Assembly: GCA_015064955.1 (NCBI GenBank)
Contig: SVRD01000002.1
Coordinates: 1 to 64,000 of the forward strand
DNA from: Oscillospiraceae bacterium
GTDB taxonomy: Bacteria > Bacillota > Clostridia > Oscillospirales > CAG-382
Reading direction: 5' to 3'
Length of the DNA: 64,000 bases
This document shows positions 15,221 to 24,588 of this stretch, one piece after another. The position numbers were made by a program, and so were the translations under genes. Position 1 is the first letter of the stretch, and the number at the start of each line of letters is the position of its first letter. Under the pieces are notes generated by a model. That model had not been told where the DNA came from and did no database searches. It worked only from the letters and a program-made list of their open reading frames with translations.

Positions 15221-16213
15221 ATGGACACGGGTAATTTTGCAAGAATATTGAACGGCGGACTTGAAAACAACGCATTCCCCTGCTATGCCGCGGCTGTCGG
15301 CGACAAAGACCGAATAATATTCCGCGCTCTCGGCGGCGCTCGGTCGATCTGCCCCGAGCGCAAGGAATTGGAAGAGGGCACTCTTTTCGATATGGCATCG
15401 CTCTCAAAGCTTATTGCCACTACGATGGCGGCGCTGAGGCTTATCGAGAAAAACAGACTTTCGCTCGATGACAAAATCGGTGATTTTTTCGAAAACTGCT
15501 ACGGCAAGGAAAACACGACCGTTTTCGAGCTGATGACACACACCTCGGGCATAAAAGCGCATTTTCCGCTTTGGCTTCGCGGGATCGCGCCAAGCGATGC
15601 GGCGGACGAGATACTGCGCGAGAATTTCGGATACACCCCGAAAACCGACGCGGTATACAGCTGTATGGGCTATATCCTGCTCGGCAGGATTCTCGAAATT
15701 ATCGAGAACGAGCCGCTCGACAGTATTGTTTCGTGCAACGTGCTCGCGCCCTTGGGAATGAAGAATTCGTTTTACAACCCAAATAGCGAAACAGCTTGCG
15801 CCGCAACCGAAAGAGATTACGATTCGGGCGAGATAATATGCGGAAAAGTCCACGACGAAAACGCCCGATTTCTAAACGGCGTTGCCGGCAACGCGGGACT
15901 GTTTTGCGATCTTGACGACTGTATCCGATTTGCAAGAATGCTCTCGATGCGCGGCGAAGGATTTATAAGTACGGAGCTTTTCGATTATGCGGTAACCGAC
16001 CTCACGCCGAGCTTCAACGAGCACCGCGGACTTGGGTTCCAGATCGTCGGAAAGCGATACGGACACAACGGATTTACCGGGACGTCGATATACGTACACC
16101 GCGAAAGCGGAGTTTTTGCAATACTTCTGACCAACCGTGTGCACCCGACGCGCGACAATCGCGGATTATTCGCAATACGCAACGAGTTTCACAAGGCGGT
16201 TTTCGGTGAATGA
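15221..16213 (+). CDS. Serine hydrolase of the beta-lactamase/AmpH superfamily (YbbE-like)
   Basis: A 330-residue protein with the superfamily motifs: S60-L-S-K63 (nucleophile and base), Y146-S-C in place of the usual Y-x-N, and H282-N-G-F-T-G replacing K-T-G. Such proteins act on D-Ala peptides or muropeptides rather than antibiotics. I see no signal peptide. The neighbour is a DUF1343 muramidase, as in the ybbC-ybbE region of Bacillus subtilis, so a role in cell-wall turnover is likely. The start is at 15221, after GAGGTG; the longer frame from 15182 begins in the promoter. Confidence 0.85.
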   Translation: MDTGNFARILNGGLENNAFPCYAAAVGDKDRIIFRALGGARSICPERKELEEGTLFDMASLSKLIATTMAALRLIEKNRLSLDDKIGDFFENCYGKENTTVFELMTHTSGIKAHFPLWLRGIAPSDAADEILRENFGYTPKTDAVYSCMGYILLGRILEIIENEPLDSIVSCNVLAPLGMKNSFYNPNSETACAATERDYDSGEIICGKVHDENARFLNGVAGNAGLFCDLDDCIRFARMLSMRGEGFISTELFDYAVTDLTPSFNEHRGLGFQIVGKRYGHNGFTGTSIYVHRESGVFAILLTNRVHPTRDNRGLFAIRNEFHKAVFGE

Positions 16214-16214
16214 T

Positions 16215-17363
16215 ATGAAAAAAGCGATTATACGAAACGGAATCGACCGTTTGGACGAGATATTGCCCGAAATATCGGGCGCAAGGATCGGACTGATAAC
16301 CAACCAGACCGGTGTCGACAAAAGCGGACGCTCGACTATCGATCTGCTTTACAAAAACAAGCTTCTCTGCTGCTTGCTCGCACCCGAGCACGGTGTGCGC
16401 GATTTCAAGCAGGCGGGCGAGCATATCGACAGCTCAACAGACAGTGTAACCGGTGTTCCGATATACAGCCTTTACGGCGGCGACGTGCACATTCCGCGCC
16501 AAGTGCTCGAATCGCTCGATGCCGTCGCGTTTGATATTCAGGACGTCGGCGCGCGGTTTTATACCTATACAAGCACGCTTGCCTATGCGATGGAGGATTG
16601 TGCCGCGGCGGGCAGGAAAATGATCGTTTTCGACAGAATCAACCCGATCGGCGCCGTGCGCCCCGAGGGGAGCGTGCTCGAAGCGCGGTTTTCATCGTTT
16701 GTCGGCAGATACGAAACGGCGACCCGCCACAATCTCACCGTCGGCGAATATGCCCGATATATAAACGAGACCGAAGGAATCGGCTGTGATCTGACAATAG
16801 TAAAGCTCGATGGCTGGGAGCGCGATATGCTTTTTGCCGATACCGACCTTGATTGGATATCCCCCTCCCCGAATATAAAAAGCGCGAACACCTGCTTTTA
16901 CTATATCGGCACCTGTCTTGCCGAGGGAACGAATCTTTCGGAGGGCAGAGGGACAATTTCCCCGTTTGAGCTCATCGGCGCGCCCTGGCTCGATGCCGAA
17001 AAAATCGCAAGCGAGATGAGTTCGCAAGGATTTTCGGGAGTTTCCTTCCGCAGCGAAGAATTTGTTCCGACGTTTTCAAAATATTCCGGCATCAAATGCA
17101 ACGGAATAAAGCTTTTGATGAGCGACGCAAGAGAATTTTTGCCGTTTGAAACGGCGCTCTGCCTTTTCGAGCTCATTCGCCGTACACACAAGGATTTCAG
17201 ATTCCTGCCGCCTCACAAGGAGGGCGAACCGTATTTCGCCGACCTGCTTTTAGGCTGTGACGATTGGCGCAAGGACGATTTCGATATTAGGCTGTTTTTG
17301 AAAAAGCAAAGAGCGCGAATAGATTTATACAAAAGCAAAATAAAGGATTTTTATTTGTATTAA
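16215..17363 (+). CDS. DUF1343 exo-beta-N-acetylmuramidase (NamZ/YbbC-like)
   Basis: A 382-residue protein with the DUF1343 signature: G-L-I-T-N-Q-T-G-V near the N-terminus, A-P-E-H-G-V-R-D, F-D-I-Q-D-V-G-A-R-F-Y-T-Y, and N-L-S-E-G-R-G-T near 245. Characterised relatives release MurNAc from peptidoglycan fragments. No signal peptide is visible, so it may work on imported muropeptides. It starts two bases after the hydrolase stop and is probably translated by coupling, as its own ribosome site is weak. Confidence 0.87.
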   Translation: MKKAIIRNGIDRLDEILPEISGARIGLITNQTGVDKSGRSTIDLLYKNKLLCCLLAPEHGVRDFKQAGEHIDSSTDSVTGVPIYSLYGGDVHIPRQVLESLDAVAFDIQDVGARFYTYTSTLAYAMEDCAAAGRKMIVFDRINPIGAVRPEGSVLEARFSSFVGRYETATRHNLTVGEYARYINETEGIGCDLTIVKLDGWERDMLFADTDLDWISPSPNIKSANTCFYYIGTCLAEGTNLSEGRGTISPFELIGAPWLDAEKIASEMSSQGFSGVSFRSEEFVPTFSKYSGIKCNGIKLLMSDAREFLPFETALCLFELIRRTHKDFRFLPPHKEGEPYFADLLLGCDDWRKDDFDIRLFLKKQRARIDLYKSKIKDFYLY

Positions 17364-17420
17364 AGTCTAAAACGCGCTTTAAATCAAAACTCAACCGAGC
17401 GTTTATAAAAACTGTTTTTA

Positions 17421-17449
17421 TTGACAATGTCTTATTATTATGTTAAAAT
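17421..17449 (+). promoter_or_regulatory. Sigma-A promoter
   Basis: TTGACA (17421-17426), 17-bp spacer, TAAAAT (17444-17449), serving the three genes from 17478. Confidence 0.75.
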
Positions 17450-17477
17450 GATTAAAATTTATCTGTGAGGTATTATT

Positions 17478-18284
17478 ATGACAAAGGCTACAAAAATCGT
17501 TGCGCTTATCGGCGCGGCAATTCTTATCATTTTGGGCGTTGCATTCGTTGCAACCTCGTTCTCCAAGCCCGAAGCTCCCGCAAATGCTTCCTCGCTTGCT
17601 TATACCGACTTTGAAAAGGGCAAAAGCTACAAGTTCGACACCCTTCTCGTTATCGACTGCTATGCTACCTACGGTAACGAAAACACCGAGAATTACGACA
17701 CTCTCTATCTTATGTGCGCTTTCGGCGACGTAAATGTGAATTCGGTTATCGTTTCGGTTCCCGTTGCAAAGAGCGACGATATCTACGACAAGGCATATGA
17801 TTATATGATGGACGAAACCGCTGAGATCGGCGATTTCGTGCTTAACTGCTATCTCGAATACAGAAGCGATATCCGCGAATCCACCATCAAGGATTATTAC
17901 GACGAATGCTACGAGCAGTACAAGCCCATTCTTGCTACCGAGCTTGAGGGTATGCAGTGTCTCCAGGCACACTTCGGCTATGTTTGCGACGGCAACGAAA
18001 ACTACGAGGAATTTATCGGCAACAAGAATACCACAAAGCTTATTATGGGTATCGCGTTTGTAGTTCTCGGCGGCTTGCTCGCGTTCTTTATCGTCCGCAA
18101 GAGCAAGGAAACCGAGCCCGCTGCAGAGGCTGAGATCTCCTACGTAAGCTATCCCACTCCCGAAGCTTATACCCCCGTTTCTACCGAGCCGGTTGTTGAA
18201 GACACTCCCGAAGAAGATGTCGAAGAAGCTGTCGAAGAAACCGCGGAAGAAGCTTCCGAGGAAAACAGCGAAGAACAGGAATGA
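17478..18284 (+). CDS. Membrane protein of unknown function with acidic cytoplasmic tail
   Basis: A 268-residue protein: TM helix at about 8-30 (L-I-G-A-A-I-L-I-I-L-G-V), an external domain of about 150 residues rich in Asp and Tyr with three or four cysteines, TM helix at about 188-207, then a tail of about 60 residues made largely of Glu, Val and Ala (E-E-D-V-E-E-A-V-E-E-T-A-E-E). I do not recognise the external domain. Its stop overlaps the next start by four bases. A sensor or scaffold role is possible but unsupported. Confidence 0.8.
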   Translation: MTKATKIVALIGAAILIILGVAFVATSFSKPEAPANASSLAYTDFEKGKSYKFDTLLVIDCYATYGNENTENYDTLYLMCAFGDVNVNSVIVSVPVAKSDDIYDKAYDYMMDETAEIGDFVLNCYLEYRSDIRESTIKDYYDECYEQYKPILATELEGMQCLQAHFGYVCDGNENYEEFIGNKNTTKLIMGIAFVVLGGLLAFFIVRKSKETEPAAEAEISYVSYPTPEAYTPVSTEPVVEDTPEEDVEEAVEETAEEASEENSEEQE

Positions 18285-18589
18285 AAAAAGTACGTATAAC
18301 GGTATTACGACGCACCGTTTACGAGGATCTTTGCGAAATATACGAAAACCCGTTGGAAAACCCTTGTGAAATGACGGTTGGCGAGATTTTTTATTCCGAG
18401 GAAGGAAAGAAGCCCGAACGATTTTGCTCGAACGCATGGCGCTGTATCGAGAGCTACGTGACCGTGCTTGCAAACGGAAAAGGCAATTTTTTCGACGGCT
18501 GGATGAAAAACCCTTATTCCGCGTTGGTCTCCTGTGACGACGGATTCCGCCCCGTATCATTTTTGTTGGAAGCGGAGGAAGATATATGA
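18281..18589 (+). CDS. TIGR04076-family small protein
   Basis: A 102-residue soluble protein. The patterns F-C-S-N-A-W at about 49-54 and W-M-K-N-P followed by C-D-D-G-F-R-P-V-S-F at the end fit the TIGR04076 family, which has no known function but conserved Cys, Trp and Arg-Pro positions. It overlaps both neighbours by four bases and so is translated with them. Confidence 0.7.
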   Translation: MKKVRITVLRRTVYEDLCEIYENPLENPCEMTVGEIFYSEEGKKPERFCSNAWRCIESYVTVLANGKGNFFDGWMKNPYSALVSCDDGFRPVSFLLEAEEDI

Positions 18590-19158
18590 AGCCGCGCGAG
18601 CTGATTGATTTTTTGAAGATTATCGAAAAGCTCAAATGCACCACAAGGCATTGTTACACCACAAGCGGAAGAAGGGAAAGCGTTGCCGAGCATTCCTGGC
18701 GATTGGCGGTAATGGCGATGCTTTGTAAGGACGAATACCCGAGCCTTGACATCGACCGAGTTGTAAAAATGTGTCTTATTCACGATTTCGGCGAGGCGAT
18801 TACCGGCGATATCCCCGCGTTTTACAAAACCGAGGATCAGGAGCAGATCGAGGACAAGGCTGTCGACCGTATCCTTTCGATGCTTCCCGACGGATACAGA
18901 GCCGAATTTTCCTCGCTCTTTGACGAGATGGAAAAGCTCGAAACAGACGAAGCAAAGCTTTTCAAGGCGCTCGACAATATGGAAGCTGTAATCGCGCACA
19001 ACGAATCGGATATTTCGACCTGGATACCGCTCGAATACGAGGAAAACCTGCGCTACGGCGAGGAAAACGTTGCTTGGTCGGAATGGACAAGGGCGCTGAA
19101 GGCAGAAGCCAACAAGGACAGTATTCAAAAAATCTCCGAAAGCAAAGATAAACAATAA
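18586..19158 (+). CDS. HD-domain hydrolase, YfbR/5'-deoxynucleotidase type
   Basis: A 190-residue HD protein with metal ligands in R-E-S-V-A-E-H36-S-W, H66-D67-F-G-E-A and a later Asp in the L-D-N-M-E-A helix. This arrangement is typical of YfbR-like enzymes that remove phosphate from deoxynucleoside monophosphates. The substrate is not proven by sequence. The C-terminal 25 residues are lysine-rich and outside the domain. It is the last gene of its operon. Confidence 0.8.
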   Translation: MKPRELIDFLKIIEKLKCTTRHCYTTSGRRESVAEHSWRLAVMAMLCKDEYPSLDIDRVVKMCLIHDFGEAITGDIPAFYKTEDQEQIEDKAVDRILSMLPDGYRAEFSSLFDEMEKLETDEAKLFKALDNMEAVIAHNESDISTWIPLEYEENLRYGEENVAWSEWTRALKAEANKDSIQKISESKDKQ

Positions 19159-19162
19159 AAAA

Positions 19163-19205
19163 CAAGCTGCGCTTCCCGCATTTAACGGAAAGCGCAGTTT
19201 TTTAT
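19163..19205 (+). terminator. Terminator of the 17478-19158 operon
   Basis: An about 10-bp stem of GCTGCGCTT type with AAGCGCAG opposite, followed by TTTTTT. Confidence 0.8.
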
Positions 19206-19211
19206 TGGGTT

Positions 19212-19679
19212 TCAGCCGGTCAAATTGTCAAGAAGCGCCAGACAGCCATCGTAAATATCGCGGTAGGCGATATCGAAGCGGTCGGAATACCACGGGTCCG
19301 CAACGTCGCCCTTGCGCTCGGTGTAATCCATAAGCTTGCGAATTTTTCCCTCTTTGTCACCGCCGAGTATTTGGTGCATATTGCGGATATTACGCGAATC
19401 CATACCGACAAAAAGGTCGTATTTTTCGTAGTCCGAGCGCTTTAGCTGTGTGGCACGCTTGCCCGCACAATCGATTCCGTGCGATTTCAGTTCCTCTCTC
19501 GCGGGCGGATAGACGGGGTTGCCGATACCGCCGAAGGATATTTCCTCGGTGCTTGTCGCGCTCGAAGCGATAACGAATTCGTTTTGCAATCCCCTCTCGG
19601 CAATCAGCTTTTTGAAAATAAACTCCGCCATCGGCGAACGGCAGATATTGCCGTGGCAGACAAACATTATTCTTTTCAT
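19212..19679 (-). CDS. Low-molecular-weight protein tyrosine phosphatase
   Basis: A 155-residue enzyme with the P-loop C8-H-G-N-I-C-R14-S at the N-terminus, which forms the cysteinyl-phosphate intermediate, and the general-acid Asp in D-P-W near residue 125. It may act on protein phosphotyrosine or phosphoarginine. The start at 19679 has GGAGGG upstream. It overlaps the preceding phosphoesterase by ATGA, so the two are co-translated. Confidence 0.9.
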   Translation of the reverse strand: MKRIMFVCHGNICRSPMAEFIFKKLIAERGLQNEFVIASSATSTEEISFGGIGNPVYPPAREELKSHGIDCAGKRATQLKRSDYEKYDLFVGMDSRNIRNMHQILGGDKEGKIRKLMDYTERKGDVADPWYSDRFDIAYRDIYDGCLALLDNLTG

Positions 19680-20794
19680 TCTCTGCCCTCCGAAATATCT
19701 ATAACCACGTATTCGGCGGGAGAAGCGGTCTTTATCGGATATGCCCAGCCGGCAAGCCCCGAGGAAACGATATACTGAGTGTCGTCGTCGAGATACCCGT
19801 GACCGTAGACCTTGTCGTTCATTTTGAATATTTCCTGAACCTGCTTCAGCGGCCATATCTGTCCGCCGTGGGTGTGGCCCGAAAGCACGATATCGGTCGC
19901 GCTTGCCGCGGTCAAATCATATTCGCGCGGCTGGTGGTCGAGAGTGATTATCAGCTTGTCGGTGTCGGCACCTTTGAGCAGATCGGCAACAGATTTGCGC
20001 GAGCGGGCGCTCCTGTCCTCGCGTCCGACAAGAATTATCTCGTCGTTCGGAGAGCAGATCTCGTCCTGTAATATAACGATTCCGTTGCTTTCAATAGCTT
20101 CGCAAAGCTCGGATTCCGAAAACCCGCTTTCAAATCCCGCGAATCCAAACGGGCGATCGTGATTGCCGTGAACGTAAAAGATGCCGAGCTCGCTTTTTAT
20201 TCCTCCGAATGCCTTGAATACCTGAAGCATTTCGCCGCGCGTGGTATTGTTGTCGACAATATCGCCGCAAAGTATCACTATATCGGGCTCTTTTCCGCTT
20301 ATTTCAGAGCAGATTCGGCTAAGCTCATCATAATCGACGGATACGCCGAAGTGAACGTCGGAAATGAGAACGACGCGGTAGCCGTTATCGCGGATATTTT
20401 TGTCGGTATATACCGTGTATTCGGTGGAAACGATATTGTGGAGATTGATATAGCCCGCGGTCATAATTATTGCAAAAATAATCAATACCGCCGCGCCGCT
20501 TTTATAGATGCGGTTATAAAGCTTAAAGCCGTCGTACCGCTCCCGAGCGATACGCTTGACAATATAATTCACAAGCCGAAGCAGTGCCGAAATGAGCATA
20601 ATATGAAGCACGGCAACAAGCAAAAATCCGAACGGCTTGAACGCCGCCGCACCGAAAAGCGCCGCAATAACCGCGACGATGATACGGATATGAAGCTTTT
20701 TGACGTCGGCACCGAAAAATTCAAATATCTGCCTGATATAGAAATAAAAATACAGCGCGACAAGGAAAGCCGCAAGAGCAAGAACAAAATACAT
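19676..20794 (-). CDS. Membrane-anchored metallophosphoesterase
   Basis: A 372-residue protein with four hydrophobic segments in the first 125 residues and then a calcineurin-type domain: S-D-V-H-F-G, C-G-D-I-V-D, H-G-N-H-D, and S-G-H-T-H-G-G-Q. These bind two metal ions. Related YkuE/YaeI-type enzymes hydrolyse lipid or nucleotide phosphates at the membrane; the substrate here is unknown. It is co-transcribed with the tyrosine phosphatase. Confidence 0.88.
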   Translation of the reverse strand: MYFVLALAAFLVALYFYFYIRQIFEFFGADVKKLHIRIIVAVIAALFGAAAFKPFGFLLVAVLHIMLISALLRLVNYIVKRIARERYDGFKLYNRIYKSGAAVLIIFAIIMTAGYINLHNIVSTEYTVYTDKNIRDNGYRVVLISDVHFGVSVDYDELSRICSEISGKEPDIVILCGDIVDNNTTRGEMLQVFKAFGGIKSELGIFYVHGNHDRPFGFAGFESGFSESELCEAIESNGIVILQDEICSPNDEIILVGREDRSARSRKSVADLLKGADTDKLIITLDHQPREYDLTAASATDIVLSGHTHGGQIWPLKQVQEIFKMNDKVYGHGYLDDDTQYIVSSGLAGWAYPIKTASPAEYVVIDISEGRE

Positions 20795-20808
20795 ATAAAT
20801 TCAACTCC

Positions 20809-20834
20809 CCGAGGCGATTAATTGACCGCCTCGG
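20809..20834. other. Hairpin between spoIIE and the phosphoesterase gene
   Basis: CCGAGGCG (20809-20816) pairs with CGCCTCGG (20827-20834). There is no T run on the minus side, so it may attenuate or process rather than terminate the spoIIE transcript. Confidence 0.4.
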
Positions 20835-20871
20835 TTATTATTATACGCAAAACCGATATATTGTCAACGGC

Positions 20872-23046
20872 TCAGACTATCCTCAGCACGCAGACCGACA
20901 TATCGTCGCTCGTTTGATGGCTTTCCCTTGCTCTGCGGAGTATTTCGGCAGCGAGCGCCCGCGCACTCGGCATCGGCGGGAGTTCTCCGTCGGCAAAGAG
21001 AGAGTTTTCGCTTCCGGTTTGCAGAATCCCGTCGCTGAACATAGCTATCATATCGCCTCTTTCAAGCGTGAAATGCTTTTTGTCGGCAATTACGTTGCGC
21101 ATTATTCCCGCTGGCGGCGTGCGCGATTCGATAAGCCTTGCCCTTCCGTTGCGTATGATAACCGTCGGGGCGGCGCCAACCTTTATAAGAGTTGCTCTCG
21201 AAAGCACGCGGTCGATCTCGATAAGGTCGACCGTGGCAAAAACCTCCTCCTGCTTTTCGACGAGCGCCTTGTTCAAAAGCTTCAGCGCGCTTTCCTTTTC
21301 CGCACCGACAGAAAGCAGCTTTTCGAGCATTATTGCCGAAAGCCTGCTTGTCAGCGCGGCATCGCGTCCGCTTCCCATTCCGTCGGAAACAAGGCAGTAA
21401 AAATACTTTTCGTCGTTTTCAAAGGTGCTCACGGTATCGCCGCAGACAGTCTCGCCGTTTTTCGCCTCGGAAAGCTTGGCGCATTCGACTCTTATTGTCG
21501 GCACCGATTTCAGCTTCATCAGAGTATATTCGTCGTGGAGCAAAAGCTCGGGCGGCGAAACCGCAGTGCCGACTGTTTTTGAAACGGCTTGTGCGATCTC
21601 ATTTGGCGAAGCGGTGATTTTTTCGGGCTTTACTCCGAAAACAGTTATCTCGCGCAGTCTTTCGCCGATAATTCTCACTCCGTCGCAGGAAACACCGATA
21701 TCGGCAAGCTCGTGCTTGAGCTGTTGGGCGAGTGATTTATCATCGGTTATGCGTGCCTCCTGCTTTTTTGCGGCGTCGATAAGTATCGAGGAAAAGGCGG
21801 AATATTCGTCTGCCATCTGCTTCAATCCCTTTTCGCCTCCGCGGCGGCGCATTTCGGGCAAATTGTTCACGTCACGCGCGATTGCAAACGCATTGGGACA
21901 GCGCAAGGTTATATGGGAGGGTATGCGCGAATAAGCGGCGACACCGCTTCGTCTTATCTCGCTTGTGAAAAAGTTGCTTATCTCGCTTTTGTCGAGCTCA
22001 CAGCCGCCGCAACGCGAGCAATGGTTGTCCACCGCCGAAACGATATCGCGGTTCAGCTCGGTTATCCCAACCTCGCGCGTGGTGTCGGAAACGGTATAAA
22101 AAAGCGACGACAGCGAGGAAAACGCCGCGGCATAGCGCGAAAGACGGCGGTCGTGGGCACGGCGCTCGGCGAAAGCGCCCGAAACGGTCACGTTTATCGG
22201 GAGATGCTTTCTTATCGGAATAAATACCGAAAACACCGCGACAAGCATAATCATCGCCACGGCGACACCGCTTACTCCCGCAAGATAAAAATAACCGCAG
22301 ACCGCAAGCATAAACGACAGCACGAGCGCAAGCGGCTCGATCTCGGACGCAAGCAGACCGTAGGACATTCCGAGCACTCCGAGCGCGCCCGTCGCCGCCC
22401 CGCCCGAAACCAATCCGCAAAGCACGCCGCAGGCTCCCCCAAAGGCAAACCCGCCCTTTCTCGCCGCGCAAAGAGTAAAGAGTGCGCCGACGGCAAACGA
22501 GGTCGGCACTCCGTTGATATCGAGCTCGGCGAAAAACATCGTTATCGCAAATGCAAACGCGAGCAGGGACATTTCGTACCGCTTGCGGTGAAGCTCTCTT
22601 TTCTTATCGAAAAAGCCGATAAAGGCATAGGTAAACGCGGGATAGGCTATGATCGCGGCGAGCAGTGCAAAAATGTCCGACATACCCTCGATCCCCTGCA
22701 CAGCAAGATAGGCACATCGCAGTGCGCTCACCGAAAACGAAAGCAGGATTCGGGTATAGAGATGCACACCGCCGTTTTTCTCCTTTGCGTTCAGCACGGC
22801 AAAAAGATAGACGGCGCAAAACAGCGAAAGAAGGACGCTTTTGTCGAAAAACGACGACAGAAGCACCCCCGCAAACACCCCTTTCCGATGCTTTTTCGGG
22901 ATAGCGCAAAGCAGGGCACAGCCGAAAGGAAGCACCCCGTTTGCAAGCGGCGACAGTCCGAGCAGAAGCGCAAAAAGCGCAAAGCAAATATTCTTTTTGT
23001 TGGTCGATGCGAATTTCTTTACACTTGTCAGATACATTTTCAACAT
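20872..23046 (-). CDS. spoIIE: Stage II sporulation protein E (PP2C phosphatase)
   Basis: A 724-residue protein with about ten membrane helices in the first 290 residues, a central region, and a C-terminal PP2C phosphatase with metal-binding D-G-M-G-S-G, F-S-D-G-I-L and S-D-D-M-S-V. It dephosphorylates SpoIIAA to release sigma F in the forespore and takes part in polar division. The upstream region has a -10 box and a Spo0A-type box. A start three codons later is also possible. Confidence 0.95.
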   Translation of the reverse strand: MLKMYLTSVKKFASTNKKNICFALFALLLGLSPLANGVLPFGCALLCAIPKKHRKGVFAGVLLSSFFDKSVLLSLFCAVYLFAVLNAKEKNGGVHLYTRILLSFSVSALRCAYLAVQGIEGMSDIFALLAAIIAYPAFTYAFIGFFDKKRELHRKRYEMSLLAFAFAITMFFAELDINGVPTSFAVGALFTLCAARKGGFAFGGACGVLCGLVSGGAATGALGVLGMSYGLLASEIEPLALVLSFMLAVCGYFYLAGVSGVAVAMIMLVAVFSVFIPIRKHLPINVTVSGAFAERRAHDRRLSRYAAAFSSLSSLFYTVSDTTREVGITELNRDIVSAVDNHCSRCGGCELDKSEISNFFTSEIRRSGVAAYSRIPSHITLRCPNAFAIARDVNNLPEMRRRGGEKGLKQMADEYSAFSSILIDAAKKQEARITDDKSLAQQLKHELADIGVSCDGVRIIGERLREITVFGVKPEKITASPNEIAQAVSKTVGTAVSPPELLLHDEYTLMKLKSVPTIRVECAKLSEAKNGETVCGDTVSTFENDEKYFYCLVSDGMGSGRDAALTSRLSAIMLEKLLSVGAEKESALKLLNKALVEKQEEVFATVDLIEIDRVLSRATLIKVGAAPTVIIRNGRARLIESRTPPAGIMRNVIADKKHFTLERGDMIAMFSDGILQTGSENSLFADGELPPMPSARALAAEILRRARESHQTSDDMSVCVLRIV

Positions 23047-23071
23047 TCCGTTCGTTTTTTATTGGGATTAC

Positions 23072-23106
23072 ATTATAACCGCAATCCAAAACTGCATTTT
23101 GTCGAA
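23072..23106 (-). promoter_or_regulatory. spoIIE promoter with Spo0A-type box
   Basis: TATAAT on the minus strand at 23077-23072 lies 26 bases before spoIIE. No consensus -35 is present; instead TTGTCGAA (23099-23106, + strand) lies at the -35 region. TGTCGAA is the 0A box, and this layout is that of Spo0A-activated sigma-A promoters such as Bacillus spoIIE. Confidence 0.55.
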
Positions 23107-23229
23107 GCGAAACCGATTTTTTTGAGTTGTTTTACCGCTTTTGCGAGTCCGAAAGCGAAAATGAAAAATCCGAAAGGAACGCTGAAAATTCTTTTGTTCT
23201 TTTGGTCCGAAAGCGAAGAAAAATAGGTT

Positions 23230-24528
23230 TTATTGATTATTTGAGTACAAATCGAGGCTTTTTATATCAATCAGGCTGTTTATGGCGACAAGGCTTTGAT
23301 TGTTTTCGCGGTTCAGATTCCACCAAAGCGCCCCGCGCAGCCCTCTATCCGCCATAAGATTGAGCCGTGCGCTTATCGAGCGGACGTCCTCGAACCAGAC
23401 GCGGTGGACATTTCCGTTTTCGGTATAATCGAAATAGGGCGCGAGCGCGACGGAATCGAAAAATATCTCCGCGCCGTAATTTGAGGCAAGATCAAAGGCG
23501 CGCCTTGTCGAAACCGAGGTCGCGCGCGAAACACCCTGAACGTAGGGCAAAATAAAGTCGTAGCCGTAATTCGATATTCCGAGCAAAATCTTTTCTCTCG
23601 GAATCCGTGTAAGCGCATAATCGACCACGTCGGCAACCGGCTTTATCGGCGAAACCGCCATCGGAGGCCCATAGGTATAGCCCCACTCATAAGTCATAAG
23701 CAGTACCGCGTCCGCCGCCTCGCCGAGCAGTGCGTAATCGTGCCCCTCGTAGAGCGCGCCGGGCTGATTATCGCTCGTTTTGGGTGCAAGCGCGGTCATC
23801 ACCCCGTATCCGTACGGCGAAAGCCTTGATTTGCAATATCTTATAAACTCGGCGTATTTATTCGCGTTTTCACCGCCGATGAATTCAAAATCGACGTCTA
23901 ACGAGGTGTAGCCCTTGCTCTGCATATTTGCGATAACCGAATCGAGCAGAGATTGCTGAAGCAACGGCGAGTCAAAAAGCATTTTTGCGAGCTCGACCGA
24001 AAAAACGTCGTTTTCGTCGAGGGTGGAAAGGTGCATTATCGGCTCGCTTCGGTATTGCTTCGCAAGACCGATCATTTCCTCGTCGTCGGGCGGGATAAGG
24101 CTCCCGTCGGGCTTGAAGCCGTAGGTAAACGGCATAAGCGCCGCCATAAGCGGCAGAGCTCTCGAAAGAAGCTGTTTTCCGACAAACGGATATGCATATC
24201 CTCCCGTCGCAAACTCACCCAGCGGAGCTCGCTCGATGACGATATACAAAAGCTGACCGATATTGATCTTGTCGCTCCCGTTGAGAAAGAGATTGTTTTT
24301 GTAAATCGTTTCGATGCTTACGCCATAGCACGAGGCGATCGAAGAAAGCGTTTCGCCAAGCGAAACGGTGTGGGTGACGGTCGGTACCGCAACCGCGATC
24401 GGCTGTCCGACGGGTAGTCTGAGCGGGTCGGAAATATCGTTGTTGAAGGCAAGGATAGATTCATCGACGCCGTACCTTTCCGCGATTGAAAACAGAGTTT
24501 CGCCCCTGCTAACGATGTGAACAAGCAT
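23230..24528 (-). CDS. LysM-GH18 spore-type glycosidase (SleL/YaaH-like)
   Basis: A 432-residue protein with two LysM domains at about 3-47 and 52-96 (each G-E-T-L-x-S-I-A), then a GH18 barrel at about 110-425 with the catalytic D-x-D-x-E as L-D-V-D-F-E. Relatives SleL/YaaH are N-acetylglucosaminidases that digest spore cortex during germination. As in those, there is no signal peptide; the LysM domains would bring it to the spore layers. The clear ribosome site AAGGGGG precedes the ATG. Confidence 0.9.
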   Translation of the reverse strand: MLVHIVSRGETLFSIAERYGVDESILAFNNDISDPLRLPVGQPIAVAVPTVTHTVSLGETLSSIASCYGVSIETIYKNNLFLNGSDKINIGQLLYIVIERAPLGEFATGGYAYPFVGKQLLSRALPLMAALMPFTYGFKPDGSLIPPDDEEMIGLAKQYRSEPIMHLSTLDENDVFSVELAKMLFDSPLLQQSLLDSVIANMQSKGYTSLDVDFEFIGGENANKYAEFIRYCKSRLSPYGYGVMTALAPKTSDNQPGALYEGHDYALLGEAADAVLLMTYEWGYTYGPPMAVSPIKPVADVVDYALTRIPREKILLGISNYGYDFILPYVQGVSRATSVSTRRAFDLASNYGAEIFFDSVALAPYFDYTENGNVHRVWFEDVRSISARLNLMADRGLRGALWWNLNRENNQSLVAINSLIDIKSLDLYSNNQ

Positions 24529-24588
24529 AATATCCCCCTTGTTTGCCGAAAAATCATATCATTAAGGAAGTAAATCCTTGTCACAGTC

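Larger units (their letters stand above)
15107..15316. repeat. Right copy of the 210-bp direct duplication
   Basis: The intact counterpart of 13498-13878. It includes the GCCCCGT/ACGGGGC terminator, the promoter and the beginning of the serine-hydrolase gene. Confidence 0.85.

Noticed and set aside
21913..23226. 437-codon open frame opposite spoIIE
   Set aside because: It is antisense to a well-supported gene, is full of Arg/Lys/His with no domain, and has no ribosome site.
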